20,900 bases of DNA from Chitinophagaceae bacterium (GTDB lineage Bacteria; Bacteroidota; Bacteroidia; Chitinophagales; Chitinophagaceae): positions 1-20,900 of the forward strand of contig JALNZE010000035.1 of the NCBI GenBank assembly GCA_023229465.1, in the 5' to 3' direction. Both the position numbers and the translations under genes were made by a program. A model generated the notes under the pieces. The model did no database searches, was not told the DNA's origin, and worked only from the letters and a program-made list of their open reading frames with translations. Of the stretch, positions 7,990 through 15,443 are shown piece after piece. Positions within the stretch are counted from its first letter, which is position 1. The number at the start of each line of letters is the position of its first letter.

Positions 7990-10900
7990 ATGATAAAAAA
8001 GATAGTTCTTCCCTTTCTATGGATTTGCGGATTTGCCGGTATGGTTACCGCGCAGGAATTTACCAATACCCGTATATTAAACCAGGCGGCTATCGGGTAC
8101 CGTATTTCAGGTGAGGCCAATTATGCCAGGGCTTTATCGCTGGCCAAAACAAAGGGCTGGCCCCTTAGCATTAAAGGCCCCGAAGGAAGAACCGGTGTAC
8201 TGGTGGGAGTGGATGATTTTGGGTTACCCAAATATTATATAACTAACAATAACACCGTTGCCGCGGCTACCACCCGGGCCAATCAGTTATGGCCATCGGG
8301 AGCAACCGGACTAAACCTTACGGGCAGTTCTGCCAATATGAAAAATAAGCTGGCTATCTGGGATGGGGGTTCTGTATTGGGTTCTCATGTTGAACTAACC
8401 GGGCGTGTTATTCAAAAAGATAACCCGGCTTCTACCAGTGACCATGCAACCCATGTAAGCGGTACCATGATTGCTTCCGGGGTAAACCCGAGCGCGAAAG
8501 GGATGGCCTATGGTATCCAGGGTATAATAGCCTATGACTTTACCAGTGATATAACAGAGATCGCTTCAGAAGCATCCAATCTCATTTTATCCAATCACTC
8601 CTATTCTATTGTTTCGGGATGGAATTACAACAGTTCAAAAAACCGCTGGGAGTTTAATGGAAATTCTACCGACAATGAGGACTACAAATTTGGCTATTAT
8701 AACAGTGATTCACAGGCGCTTGATTCGATTGCCTATAATGCCCCTTTTTACCTGATTGTAAAATCGGCCGGTAATAACCGTAATGAAAACGGCCCCGCTA
8801 TCGGAGACAATTATTGGCGCTATAACGCGGGTGGTACGATGATTGATGCCGGTACCCGTCCTTCCGGAATCAGCAGTAATGACAGTTATGATATTATATC
8901 ATGGGATGCCGGAGCTAAAAATATTTTAACGGTGGGCGCTGTATCGGGTATCCCCTCCGGCTATAGCAGAAAAGAGGATGTTGTAATGTCTAAATTCAGC
9001 AGTTGGGGGCCTACAGATGACGGGCGTATTAAACCGGATATTGTGGCTGATGGTATTAATTTATTATCACCGATTGCATCCACTGCCACCAGTTATGCCA
9101 CTTTTAGCGGTACTTCTATGGCAGCGCCCAATGCTACCGGCTCACTGTTATTATTGCAGGAATATTATTCAAAACTAAAGAACTCCGCTACTGCTTTTTT
9201 ACGTTCCGCCACTTTAAAAGGACTTGCCATACATACAGCCAATGAAGCGGGTAATGCACCAGGGCCCGATTATGAGTTTGGATGGGGCCTGCTGAATGTG
9301 CAAAAAGCCGCCGAAGTATTAACAGCAGCCGTTCCAAACAATAATCCGTCCACCAGTGCGCACCTGTTATATGAAAATACGCTGGCACAGGGCGGAACCT
9401 TTACTACTACTGTAATCGCATCCGGTAAGGGGGCCTTAAGCGCTACTATTTGCTGGACAGATGTGAAGGGCAACGTTGATAAAGTAAACGTACTGAACAA
9501 CCGTACCAAAAACCTGGTGAATGATCTCGACATTCGCATAACAAAAGGAAGTGGCACTACACTGAAAACTTATTATCCATGGACATTAGACGTGATCAGC
9601 CCTTCCGCTGCCGCGATTCGCAGAGACAATAGTACTGATAATGTGGAGAGAGTTGATTTAGACAGTACCGTACCCGGGGAAACCTATACCATTACGATAT
9701 CCCATAAAGGCACACTGGCAAGGGGTTCGCAAGCATACTCTTTATTAATAAGTGGTGTGGGTGGAACAGCGTATTGTGCATCTGCCTCCGGTGGTGGTGG
9801 CGCCAGGATAGATAGTGTGAGCTTTAAAGGCATTCACGCGGGTAATACCGCCGGTTCAAAAACTTATACCGATAACAGGAATTATGTAGCTGATATTGAA
9901 GCATCAGAAACCATTCCTATCGCTGTTAAAGTGAGTACCGCCGATGCAACTACCAATAGTAGAATTGTAAAAGTATTTATCGATTATAATAATAATGGTG
10001 TGTTTGATTCAGGTGAAATGGTAGCGGTTAGCGGTACCCTTACTTCTGCCGCGCAGATATATACGGGAAGCATATCAGCATCCTCCAGTCTCGCAGTAGG
10101 CAATATTTGCCTGATGCGCATAATTGTACAGGAAACAACCAATGCCGCGGATATTAGTGCCTGCGGAAATTATGGCAAAGGCGAAACACAGGATTACCGG
10201 ATACGCGTGGTGAACCCTTCTAACGATGTTTCTATCAGCGAAATTGTGGCGCCCACTTCCATTGATTGTGGTAACGGCGCTCAATACCTTACCGTTAAAA
10301 TAAAAAATAACGGTTCCATTGATCAATCGAATATTCCGTTAACGGCTACTGTTGTTACAGGATCTACTACTGTTGCGAGTCTTTCGTTTACCTATCCGGG
10401 TCCGATTGCCGCGCTTTCATCGCTCAACTATACTTTTCAAACACCATTTGCCACTACGGGCAATACACTCTACACGATTACTGCCGCTACGAATCTTTCC
10501 AATGACCAGTTCCCGGCCAATAATACTTTAATAACCACTTTCAACTCAGCCGCGAAACCGGCAGCCGTATCTGCCATAGGAAATATTTGCGGGGCGCTGA
10601 ATGTTACCCTGAAAGTAAATAATCCTGATCTATCTAATTATTTCTGGTATTCATCTGTAAGCAGTACTTCCCCTTTCGCGGTGGGCCCTACTGTAACTAC
10701 CCTCAATCCTCCTAGTGATAAAACCTATTATGTAGCCAAAGAGGCCCAAACCAGTGTTGGACCCGCAACAAAAATGGCCTATACTTCGGGTGGTTATAAT
10801 ATTTTTGGAGGCAACTATGTAAAATTCAATAATTCGGTTCCGGTAGTAATCGAAACTGTTCGTTTATACATTGGCTATCCCGGGCAGGTAAAAATTACTT

Positions 10901-11811
10901 TAGGAAATATTGTAAGTGAGGACCTCACCAATGGTGGTTATTCTTATACCCCACTGGTTACAACTGTTCTGGATGTGTATGCTACGAATCCCATTCCTAA
11001 ACCGGGAGCGCAGAGTGGCAACCCCGTGGGTGACCTGGGTGCCATCTATTACCTAAATATCCCGGTTAGTACAACGGGGGATCATGTTTTAATACTGGAA
11101 TGCTTAAGAAGCCAGGGCAGATCAGATAGCGCCACCATTTTCAGGAATAACGGCATCACCGGTACCACCACTTACCCTACGGGCGTATCCAATATTTTTT
11201 CTATTACCGGCAATAGCGCGCATACAGGTACCGCGCAGGAATCGCAGTATTACTATTTCTTCTATGATATGAAAGTGACTACCGGCGCCTGTGTTAGCGA
11301 CAAGGTTTCTGTTGTGGCTACTGCCAGTCCTGTACCGGTAATTACCCAACAGGGCGATTCGCTGGTAAGCAATATTGCAACAGGCAATACCTGGTACGTT
11401 AATGATACGATTATCGCGAATGCCACCGGTAAAAGCTATAAACCTACCAAACAGGGAGGCACTTATAAAGTAGTGGTGACTGATGTATTTGGCTGCCAGC
11501 TAAATTCCAACCAGCTTAACTTCACGGTTACCGCTATCAATGATGTGTTGGTTAGGGAGATTAAGTTATCCGTTTCGCCTAACCCGAATAAAGGGGTATT
11601 TAATCTCTCATTTGAAGTAAGCTCCAGGGCCGATCTGTCGATAGAAATACTAAGCGCTTCGGGGCAACGGGTATATAACAGCAGTTATCCTAATTTCAAT
11701 GGCAGGTTTTCCAAACAGTTAAGTGTAGCAGGACTGAGCGCTGAATTGTATATTTTAAAAATCACGCACAACAAAAAAACTTATCTGCAAAAACTGGTTA
11801 TTCAGCGATGA
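7990..11811 (+). CDS. Secreted subtilisin-like (S8) protease with T9SS C-terminal sorting domain
   Basis: A 1273-residue extracellular endopeptidase. A signal peptide ends near A21 (VTA-QEF). The S8 catalytic domain spans about 100-445 with D125 (WDGG), H155 (DHATHVSGT), oxyanion N262 (SAGNN) and S376 (GTSMAAP). A jelly-roll domain like that of KP-43-type proteases follows (about 455-590: NDLDIRIT, DNSTDNVE, ISHKGTL). Next is a GEVED-type beta module (about 595-741, with the DYNNNGVFDSGE loop and CGNYGKGETQDY), a CARDB-like region (745-852), an Ig-like segment (856-918), a jelly-roll-like stretch (925-1097) and a second Ig-like segment (1115-1175). The last ~83 residues (1191-1273, SVSPNPNKG to KLVIQR) are a type A T9SS sorting domain. 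It is probably cell-surface or released and degrades proteins for nutrition; the substrate is unknown. Confidence 0.95.
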   Translation: MIKKIVLPFLWICGFAGMVTAQEFTNTRILNQAAIGYRISGEANYARALSLAKTKGWPLSIKGPEGRTGVLVGVDDFGLPKYYITNNNTVAAATTRANQLWPSGATGLNLTGSSANMKNKLAIWDGGSVLGSHVELTGRVIQKDNPASTSDHATHVSGTMIASGVNPSAKGMAYGIQGIIAYDFTSDITEIASEASNLILSNHSYSIVSGWNYNSSKNRWEFNGNSTDNEDYKFGYYNSDSQALDSIAYNAPFYLIVKSAGNNRNENGPAIGDNYWRYNAGGTMIDAGTRPSGISSNDSYDIISWDAGAKNILTVGAVSGIPSGYSRKEDVVMSKFSSWGPTDDGRIKPDIVADGINLLSPIASTATSYATFSGTSMAAPNATGSLLLLQEYYSKLKNSATAFLRSATLKGLAIHTANEAGNAPGPDYEFGWGLLNVQKAAEVLTAAVPNNNPSTSAHLLYENTLAQGGTFTTTVIASGKGALSATICWTDVKGNVDKVNVLNNRTKNLVNDLDIRITKGSGTTLKTYYPWTLDVISPSAAAIRRDNSTDNVERVDLDSTVPGETYTITISHKGTLARGSQAYSLLISGVGGTAYCASASGGGGARIDSVSFKGIHAGNTAGSKTYTDNRNYVADIEASETIPIAVKVSTADATTNSRIVKVFIDYNNNGVFDSGEMVAVSGTLTSAAQIYTGSISASSSLAVGNICLMRIIVQETTNAADISACGNYGKGETQDYRIRVVNPSNDVSISEIVAPTSIDCGNGAQYLTVKIKNNGSIDQSNIPLTATVVTGSTTVASLSFTYPGPIAALSSLNYTFQTPFATTGNTLYTITAATNLSNDQFPANNTLITTFNSAAKPAAVSAIGNICGALNVTLKVNNPDLSNYFWYSSVSSTSPFAVGPTVTTLNPPSDKTYYVAKEAQTSVGPATKMAYTSGGYNIFGGNYVKFNNSVPVVIETVRLYIGYPGQVKITLGNIVSEDLTNGGYSYTPLVTTVLDVYATNPIPKPGAQSGNPVGDLGAIYYLNIPVSTTGDHVLILECLRSQGRSDSATIFRNNGITGTTTYPTGVSNIFSITGNSAHTGTAQESQYYYFFYDMKVTTGACVSDKVSVVATASPVPVITQQGDSLVSNIATGNTWYVNDTIIANATGKSYKPTKQGGTYKVVVTDVFGCQLNSNQLNFTVTAINDVLVREIKLSVSPNPNKGVFNLSFEVSSRADLSIEILSASGQRVYNSSYPNFNGRFSKQLSVAGLSAELYILKITHNKKTYLQKLVIQR

Positions 11812-11836
11812 CCTTTCCCCCTATTTCTTATTTCAG

Positions 11837-11844
11837 TACCTTGT
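11837..11844 (+). promoter_or_regulatory. Possible -7 box before the flavoenzyme gene
   Basis: TACCTTGT in the 46-bp gap after the protease gene is close to TAnnTTTG with one base short in the T run. It lies 13 bp before the ATG. It suggests separate transcription from the protease, but the match is imperfect and no -33 element is evident. Confidence 0.25.
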
Positions 11845-11857
11845 ATAAAATTCTCTT

Positions 11858-12586
11858 ATGTTAGAACCCTGGCGCACCGGTAAAGTAATTAAAATAGAAA
11901 ATGCTACTTCTTCCACCAGGCGTTTCTGGATACAGGTTCCGGAAATCGAGTCCTTTGATTTTACACCTGGCCAGTTTGTAACACTGGATCTTCCGATACA
12001 TGAACAGAAAAATAAAAGATGGCGCAGCTATTCCATCGCTTCGGCGCCAGATGGCTCCAATATTTTTGAACTGGTAATTGTTTTACTGGAAGGCGGATTG
12101 GGTACCACCTACCTGTTTAATAAAGTAAGTGTTGGCACAGAAATTATTCTTCGCGGACCGCAGGGTAAATTTATTTTACCCAAACCTATCGAAGAAGACC
12201 TGTATTTTATTTGTACCGGTACCGGCATCGCCCCTTTCCATTCGATGGTTCATTTTATTCATACGCATAAAGTTCCGCACAAAGCCCTGCACCTGATTTT
12301 CGGTTGCCGTAAACTGGAAGACGGATTGTATGTAGACGAATTAAAAGAACTGGAAAAACTGGAACCCGGTTTCTTCTTTCACCCCTGCTATTCAAGAGAA
12401 GCAGAAGTGCCGGATGGTGCAAACAAAGGGTATGTACACCCGGTGTATGAAGCCTTGACCGAACAGAGAAAAATACCCGCGAAATTCTTTTTATGCGGAT
12501 GGAAAAGTATGGTTGACGAAGCCAAACAACGCATAGTAGCCATGGGATATGATAAGAAAGCGATTCATTTGGAATTGTACGGATGA
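11858..12586 (+). CDS. Ferredoxin-NADP reductase-like FAD oxidoreductase
   Basis: A 242-residue soluble flavoprotein of the ferredoxin-NADP+ reductase superfamily, moving electrons between NAD(P)H and a one-electron carrier. The FAD-binding barrel (1-105) shows RSYS (56-59), GGLGTTYL (79-86) and GPQGKF (100-105). The NAD(P)-binding half shows GTGIAP (121-126), FGCRKLEDGLY (148-158) and the C-terminal CGWKSM (213-218). The protein ends in HLELYG. There is no fused ferredoxin or haem domain, so the partner must be a separate protein. It is similar in length to E. coli Fpr (248 aa), but cofactor preference and physiological partner cannot be read from the sequence. It is convergent with glyS with 39 bp between the stops. 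Confidence 0.88.
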   Translation: MLEPWRTGKVIKIENATSSTRRFWIQVPEIESFDFTPGQFVTLDLPIHEQKNKRWRSYSIASAPDGSNIFELVIVLLEGGLGTTYLFNKVSVGTEIILRGPQGKFILPKPIEEDLYFICTGTGIAPFHSMVHFIHTHKVPHKALHLIFGCRKLEDGLYVDELKELEKLEPGFFFHPCYSREAEVPDGANKGYVHPVYEALTEQRKIPAKFFLCGWKSMVDEAKQRIVAMGYDKKAIHLELYG

Positions 12587-12625
12587 TGATCGTGAATCGT
12601 GAAATGCCCAATTTTTAATTATTAA

Positions 12626-14077
12626 TTAAACCACCTGCTCCAGCACCAGGTCCTTCACCTTACTCATTAACACCCGTTCCTGCGCCATGGTATCGCGGTA
12701 GCGGATGGTGACAGTTTGGTCCTCTTTGGTTTGATGATCAATGGTAACACAGAATGGCGTACCGATGGCATCCTGTCGTCTGTACCGTTTACCGATGGCA
12801 TCTTTCTCTTCATAGAAGCATTTAAAATAGGGCTTGCATTCGTTCATGAGGTCGCGGGCTATTTCAGGCAAACCATCTTTTTTTGTTAAGGGAAGAATGG
12901 CCAGTTTAACCGGCGCCAGTTTAGTGGGAATATGTAATACCACGCGGCTGTCTGATGACCCGTCTTCTTTCACTATTTTTTCTTCTTCATAGGCATTCGC
13001 CAGGATCAGTAAAAACATCCTGTCTAACCCAATAGAGGTTTCCACTACATAGGGTACATAGTTTTGATTGATCTCCGTATCGAAATACTGTAATTTCTTT
13101 TTACTGAATAACTGGTGTTGGGTAAGATCAAAATCACTCCTGGAGTGAATACCTTCCACTTCTTTAAAACCAAAAGGAAATTCATATTCAATATCGCAGG
13201 CTTCTTTGGCATAGTGTGCCAGTTTCACGTGATCGTGAAAACGGTATTTTTCCCGGGCGATGCCCAGGCCCAGGTGCCATTGCAGGCGGGCCTCTTTCCA
13301 GTATTGGTACCATTTACCTTCCGTACCCGGTCGAACAAAGAACTGCATTTCCATCTGTTCAAATTCGCGCATACGAAAAATGAATTGACGGGCAACGATC
13401 TCATTGCGAAAAGCTTTACCGGTTTGTGCGATACCAAAAGGAATTTTCATACGGGCGGTTTTCTGCACATTCAAAAAATTCACAAAAATACCCTGGGCCG
13501 TTTCGGGGCGCAGGTAAATGGTATCCGAATCATCGGCCACAGACCCCAGTTGGGTTGAGAACATAAGGTTAAACTGGCGAATATCCGTCCAGTTAGCTGA
13601 ACCACTCACACTACAAACAATTTTTTCATTGATGATCAGTTGCTTCAGAGCAGTAAAGTCTTCTGCTGCCAGTAAACGATCCATTTGGGCCAATAAAGCA
13701 TCTGCCGCTTTAACGCCTTCTTCCCCTTTTTCTCTTAAACTATCAGCCCTTGCTTCCAGCAAATGATCAACCCGGTATCTTTTTTTACTGTCGCGGTTAT
13801 CAATCATCGGGTCACTGAAATTATCTACGTGACCACTGGCTTTCCAGGTGGTGGGATGCATAAAGATGGCCGCGTCGATACCTACGATATTCTCGTGTAA
13901 CTGCGTCATACTTTTCCACCAATAGTCGCGGATATTCTTTTTTAATTCGCTGCCATACGGGCCATAATCATATACGGCGCTCAAACCGTCATATATCTCA
14001 CTACTTGGAAACACAAAGCCATATTCTTTGGCGTGCGAAATAATTGCCTGAAACTGATTGTCTTGCAGTGTACTCAT
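12626..14077 (-). CDS. glyS: Glycyl-tRNA synthetase (homodimeric, class II)
   Basis: Charges tRNA-Gly with glycine in the cytoplasm. The 483 residues form the single-chain alpha2 type, not the split alpha/beta type. Seen are DYGPYGSELKKN (37-48), HPTTWKASGHVDNF (74-87), RPETAQGIF (190-198), the class II motif 2 region FRNEI to REFEQME (223-243), SRSDFDL (312-318) and motif 3 SIGLDRMFL (348-356). The anticodon-binding domain begins near 386 (KLAPVKLAILPL). At 155-159 CSVSG replaces the CPxCG seen in many bacterial homologues, so a metal knuckle appears to be lost; this may be normal in the phylum. It has a good predicted promoter upstream. Confidence 0.97.
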   Translation of the reverse strand: MSTLQDNQFQAIISHAKEYGFVFPSSEIYDGLSAVYDYGPYGSELKKNIRDYWWKSMTQLHENIVGIDAAIFMHPTTWKASGHVDNFSDPMIDNRDSKKRYRVDHLLEARADSLREKGEEGVKAADALLAQMDRLLAAEDFTALKQLIINEKIVCSVSGSANWTDIRQFNLMFSTQLGSVADDSDTIYLRPETAQGIFVNFLNVQKTARMKIPFGIAQTGKAFRNEIVARQFIFRMREFEQMEMQFFVRPGTEGKWYQYWKEARLQWHLGLGIAREKYRFHDHVKLAHYAKEACDIEYEFPFGFKEVEGIHSRSDFDLTQHQLFSKKKLQYFDTEINQNYVPYVVETSIGLDRMFLLILANAYEEEKIVKEDGSSDSRVVLHIPTKLAPVKLAILPLTKKDGLPEIARDLMNECKPYFKCFYEEKDAIGKRYRRQDAIGTPFCVTIDHQTKEDQTVTIRYRDTMAQERVLMSKVKDLVLEQVV

Positions 14078-14085
14078 AACGGGGG

Positions 14086-14117
14086 CAAAAATATGCTTTT
14101 AGATTCGGTCTGCGAAA
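14086..14117 (-). promoter_or_regulatory. Predicted promoter of glyS
   Basis: On the minus strand a perfect -7 box TATTTTTG (14093-14086) is preceded, after 20 bp, by TTTC (14117-14114), a three-of-four match to the -33 TTTG element. The box lies 8 bp before the glyS ATG, so the leader would be very short. Confidence 0.5.
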
Positions 14118-14176
14118 CACCGCCAATGCTTTTGAAACTATATTCAAAAAGGGGAAGGGAAACCTGTTTTTCAGGC

Positions 14177-14503
14177 TTATACTATTTTTTCATTGTTTTT
14201 GTGCCGTTCCGCGTCTCTGCTGTTCTTTTTTAAGAAATTATTTTGCAGGGCGGTAGTCAAATCCACCCCGGTCTGGTTAGCCAGGCAAATCAGCACCCAC
14301 AATACATCGGCCATTTCATCGGCCATTTCTTTGCCTTTGTCAGAATCTTTGAAGGATTGCTCGCCATAGGTACGAACCATGATCCTGCTTAATTCACCTA
14401 CTTCTTCCATCAGGATACCGAGGTTGGTGAGTTCATTAAAATAACGAACCCCTGTTGTTTGTATCCAGTTGTCTACCTGTTGCTGTGCTTCCTCAATTGT
14501 CAT
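14177..14503 (-). CDS. MazG-like nucleotide pyrophosphohydrolase
   Basis: A 108-residue all-alpha NTP pyrophosphatase of the MazG/RS21-C6 superfamily, expected to hydrolyse non-canonical or excess (d)NTPs to NMP and pyrophosphate (house-cleaning). The metal site is visible as EEVGE (33-37, E34-x2-E37) and EMADEMADVLW (59-69, E63-x2-D66). The single-domain length fits the short MazG-like group, not the ~260-residue tandem E. coli MazG. The C-terminus is basic (KKNSRDAERHKNNEK). It lies downstream of the GxxExxY gene with 43 bp between them, filled by an ACGAATT array, and upstream of glyS on the same strand. Confidence 0.9.
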   Translation of the reverse strand: MTIEEAQQQVDNWIQTTGVRYFNELTNLGILMEEVGELSRIMVRTYGEQSFKDSDKGKEMADEMADVLWVLICLANQTGVDLTTALQNNFLKKNSRDAERHKNNEKIV

Positions 14504-14506
14504 AAC

Positions 14507-14542
14507 ACGAATTACACGAATTTTAGACGAATTAAACGAATT
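14507..14542. repeat. ACGAATT array, left flank of the GxxExxY gene
   Basis: Four exact ACGAATT copies start at 14507, 14516, 14527 and 14536, spaced 9, 11 and 9 bp (about one helical turn). They fill the whole gap between the MazG-like start (14503) and the GxxExxY stop (14547). Confidence 0.85.
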
Positions 14543-14546
14543 ATTT

Positions 14547-14921
14547 TTAAAAAACTACCCGCTTTGAGCTGAAGGATCGTTCTCCAAAATTGGCTATAAT
14601 ACCAAGTTTCAGACCAGATGCTTTAAGATAGTTTATTGTTTGGGCAATAAAGCTGTTGACAATAACGGGAGTTGATTTCACTTCTAATATTATGGAGTCA
14701 TAGACTATAAAATCGGCACAATATTTATGACGAAGTATCCTATCTTTATACCCAATTTTATATAATTTTTCCCTTTGAAATGAAATACCGGCCTCCATCA
14801 ACTCAATTTCTAGTGCATCTTTATATACGATTTCTTTAAATCCCATGCCAAGCTGCCTATGCACTTCCATACAAATACCAATAAGCCGGTAAGACTCTTC
14901 CTTCAGTATTATTTCTGCCAT
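14547..14921 (-). CDS. GxxExxY protein (PD-(D/E)XK nuclease-like fold)
   Basis: A 124-residue protein of the GxxExxY family, named for GFKEIVY (27-33). Other family marks are the N-terminal helix with LIGICMEVHRQLGMG (13-27), D70 followed by E80-V-K82, which resembles the D...ExK catalytic triad of PD-(D/E)XK nucleases, NYLKASGLKLG (97-107) and NFG (111-113). Family function is not established; a nucleic-acid role is suggested by the fold only. By hand count the gene is about 34% G+C (101 of 300 at 14581-14880), while samples of the neighbours give 29/60 (14281-14340) and 32/60 (15061-15120). Arrays of ACGAATT in opposite orientation flank it. These features point to acquisition as a cassette (inference). 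Confidence 0.9.
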   Translation of the reverse strand: MAEIILKEESYRLIGICMEVHRQLGMGFKEIVYKDALEIELMEAGISFQREKLYKIGYKDRILRHKYCADFIVYDSIILEVKSTPVIVNSFIAQTINYLKASGLKLGIIANFGERSFSSKRVVF

Positions 14922-14923
14922 AC

Positions 14924-14950
14924 TTTTCGTGTAATTCGTTAAAAATTCGT
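14924..14950. repeat. AATTCGT array, right flank of the GxxExxY gene (inverted)
   Basis: Two exact AATTCGT copies (14933-14939, 14944-14950) and a variant TTTTCGT (14924-14930) are spaced 9 and 11 bp. This is the same motif and spacing as the left array, in the opposite orientation. It begins 3 bp upstream of the GxxExxY start. Confidence 0.8.
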
Positions 14951-14978
14951 GTTAGTCCCCGTTTTTACGAACTTTAGC

Positions 14979-15389
14979 ATGATGAAGATAAACATTACAC
15001 AGGAAATCCTGTTCCAAACGGCCCGTAGTGGCGGTAAAGGAGGGCAAAATGTGAACAAGGTAGAAACCATGGTGGAAGGCCGTTGGCAGGTTGCATCCTC
15101 GGCCCTTGTTTCTGAAGAACAAAAAATGCTGATCGCCCAAAAATTACAGAATAAGATTACCGATGAAGGCTACCTGCTGGTTAAATCGCAATCAGAAAGA
15201 TCGCAACTGGGCAATAAGCGGCAGGTAATTACCAAAATGAATCAACTGGTAGGAAACGCATTGGTAAAACAAAAACCAAGGCGGGCCACCAAACCTACCA
15301 AAGCATCAAAGGAAAAAAGAATAGAGACCAAGAAACGAAATACTTTTACGAAAGAAAATCGTAAAAAAATTAATAGGAATGATTTTTGA
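14979..15389 (+). CDS. arfB: Alternative ribosome-rescue factor ArfB (peptidyl-tRNA hydrolase)
   Basis: Rescues ribosomes stalled without a stop codon by hydrolysing peptidyl-tRNA. The catalytic segment SGGKGGQNVNKVET carries the GGQ motif shared with class I release factors (G20-G21-Q22 counted from the ATG at 14982). The C-terminal ~40 residues are strongly basic (KQKPRRATKPTKASKEKRIE and on), as expected for the tail that enters the empty mRNA channel. There is no codon-recognition domain, so it is not RF1 or RF2. The frame can be extended to a GTG at 14949, but that adds a hydrophobic segment unlike the family, so I place the start at the double ATG at 14979/14982. It is divergent from the GxxExxY gene. 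Confidence 0.93.
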   Translation: MMKINITQEILFQTARSGGKGGQNVNKVETMVEGRWQVASSALVSEEQKMLIAQKLQNKITDEGYLLVKSQSERSQLGNKRQVITKMNQLVGNALVKQKPRRATKPTKASKEKRIETKKRNTFTKENRKKINRNDF

Positions 15390-15414
15390 CAGAGGACAGA
15401 TGTTAGTTGCCTGT

Positions 15415-15422
15415 TACCTTTA
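15415..15422 (+). promoter_or_regulatory. Possible -7 box of the flippase gene
   Basis: TACCTTTA matches TAnnTTTG except for the last base and lies 21 bp before the TTG start. The nearest TTG upstream is 26 bp away, outside the usual range. Confidence 0.3.
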
Positions 15423-15443
15423 AACCAATAAACTAAAATCCCC

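Noticed and set aside
12589..12603. Direct repeat ATCGTGA x2 between the flavoenzyme and glyS stops
   Set aside because: Only two 7-bp copies in a 39-bp convergent gap; too little to interpret.
13115..13558. 147-residue plus-strand frame opposite glyS
   Set aside because: It lies wholly antisense to a well-supported gene with intact motifs and shows no recognisable domain; likewise the frames opposite gyrB, mfd and the protease.
14163..14175. CCTG/CAGG hairpin after the MazG-like gene as a terminator
   Set aside because: Only a 4-bp stem with three T after it on the minus strand; too weak to call.
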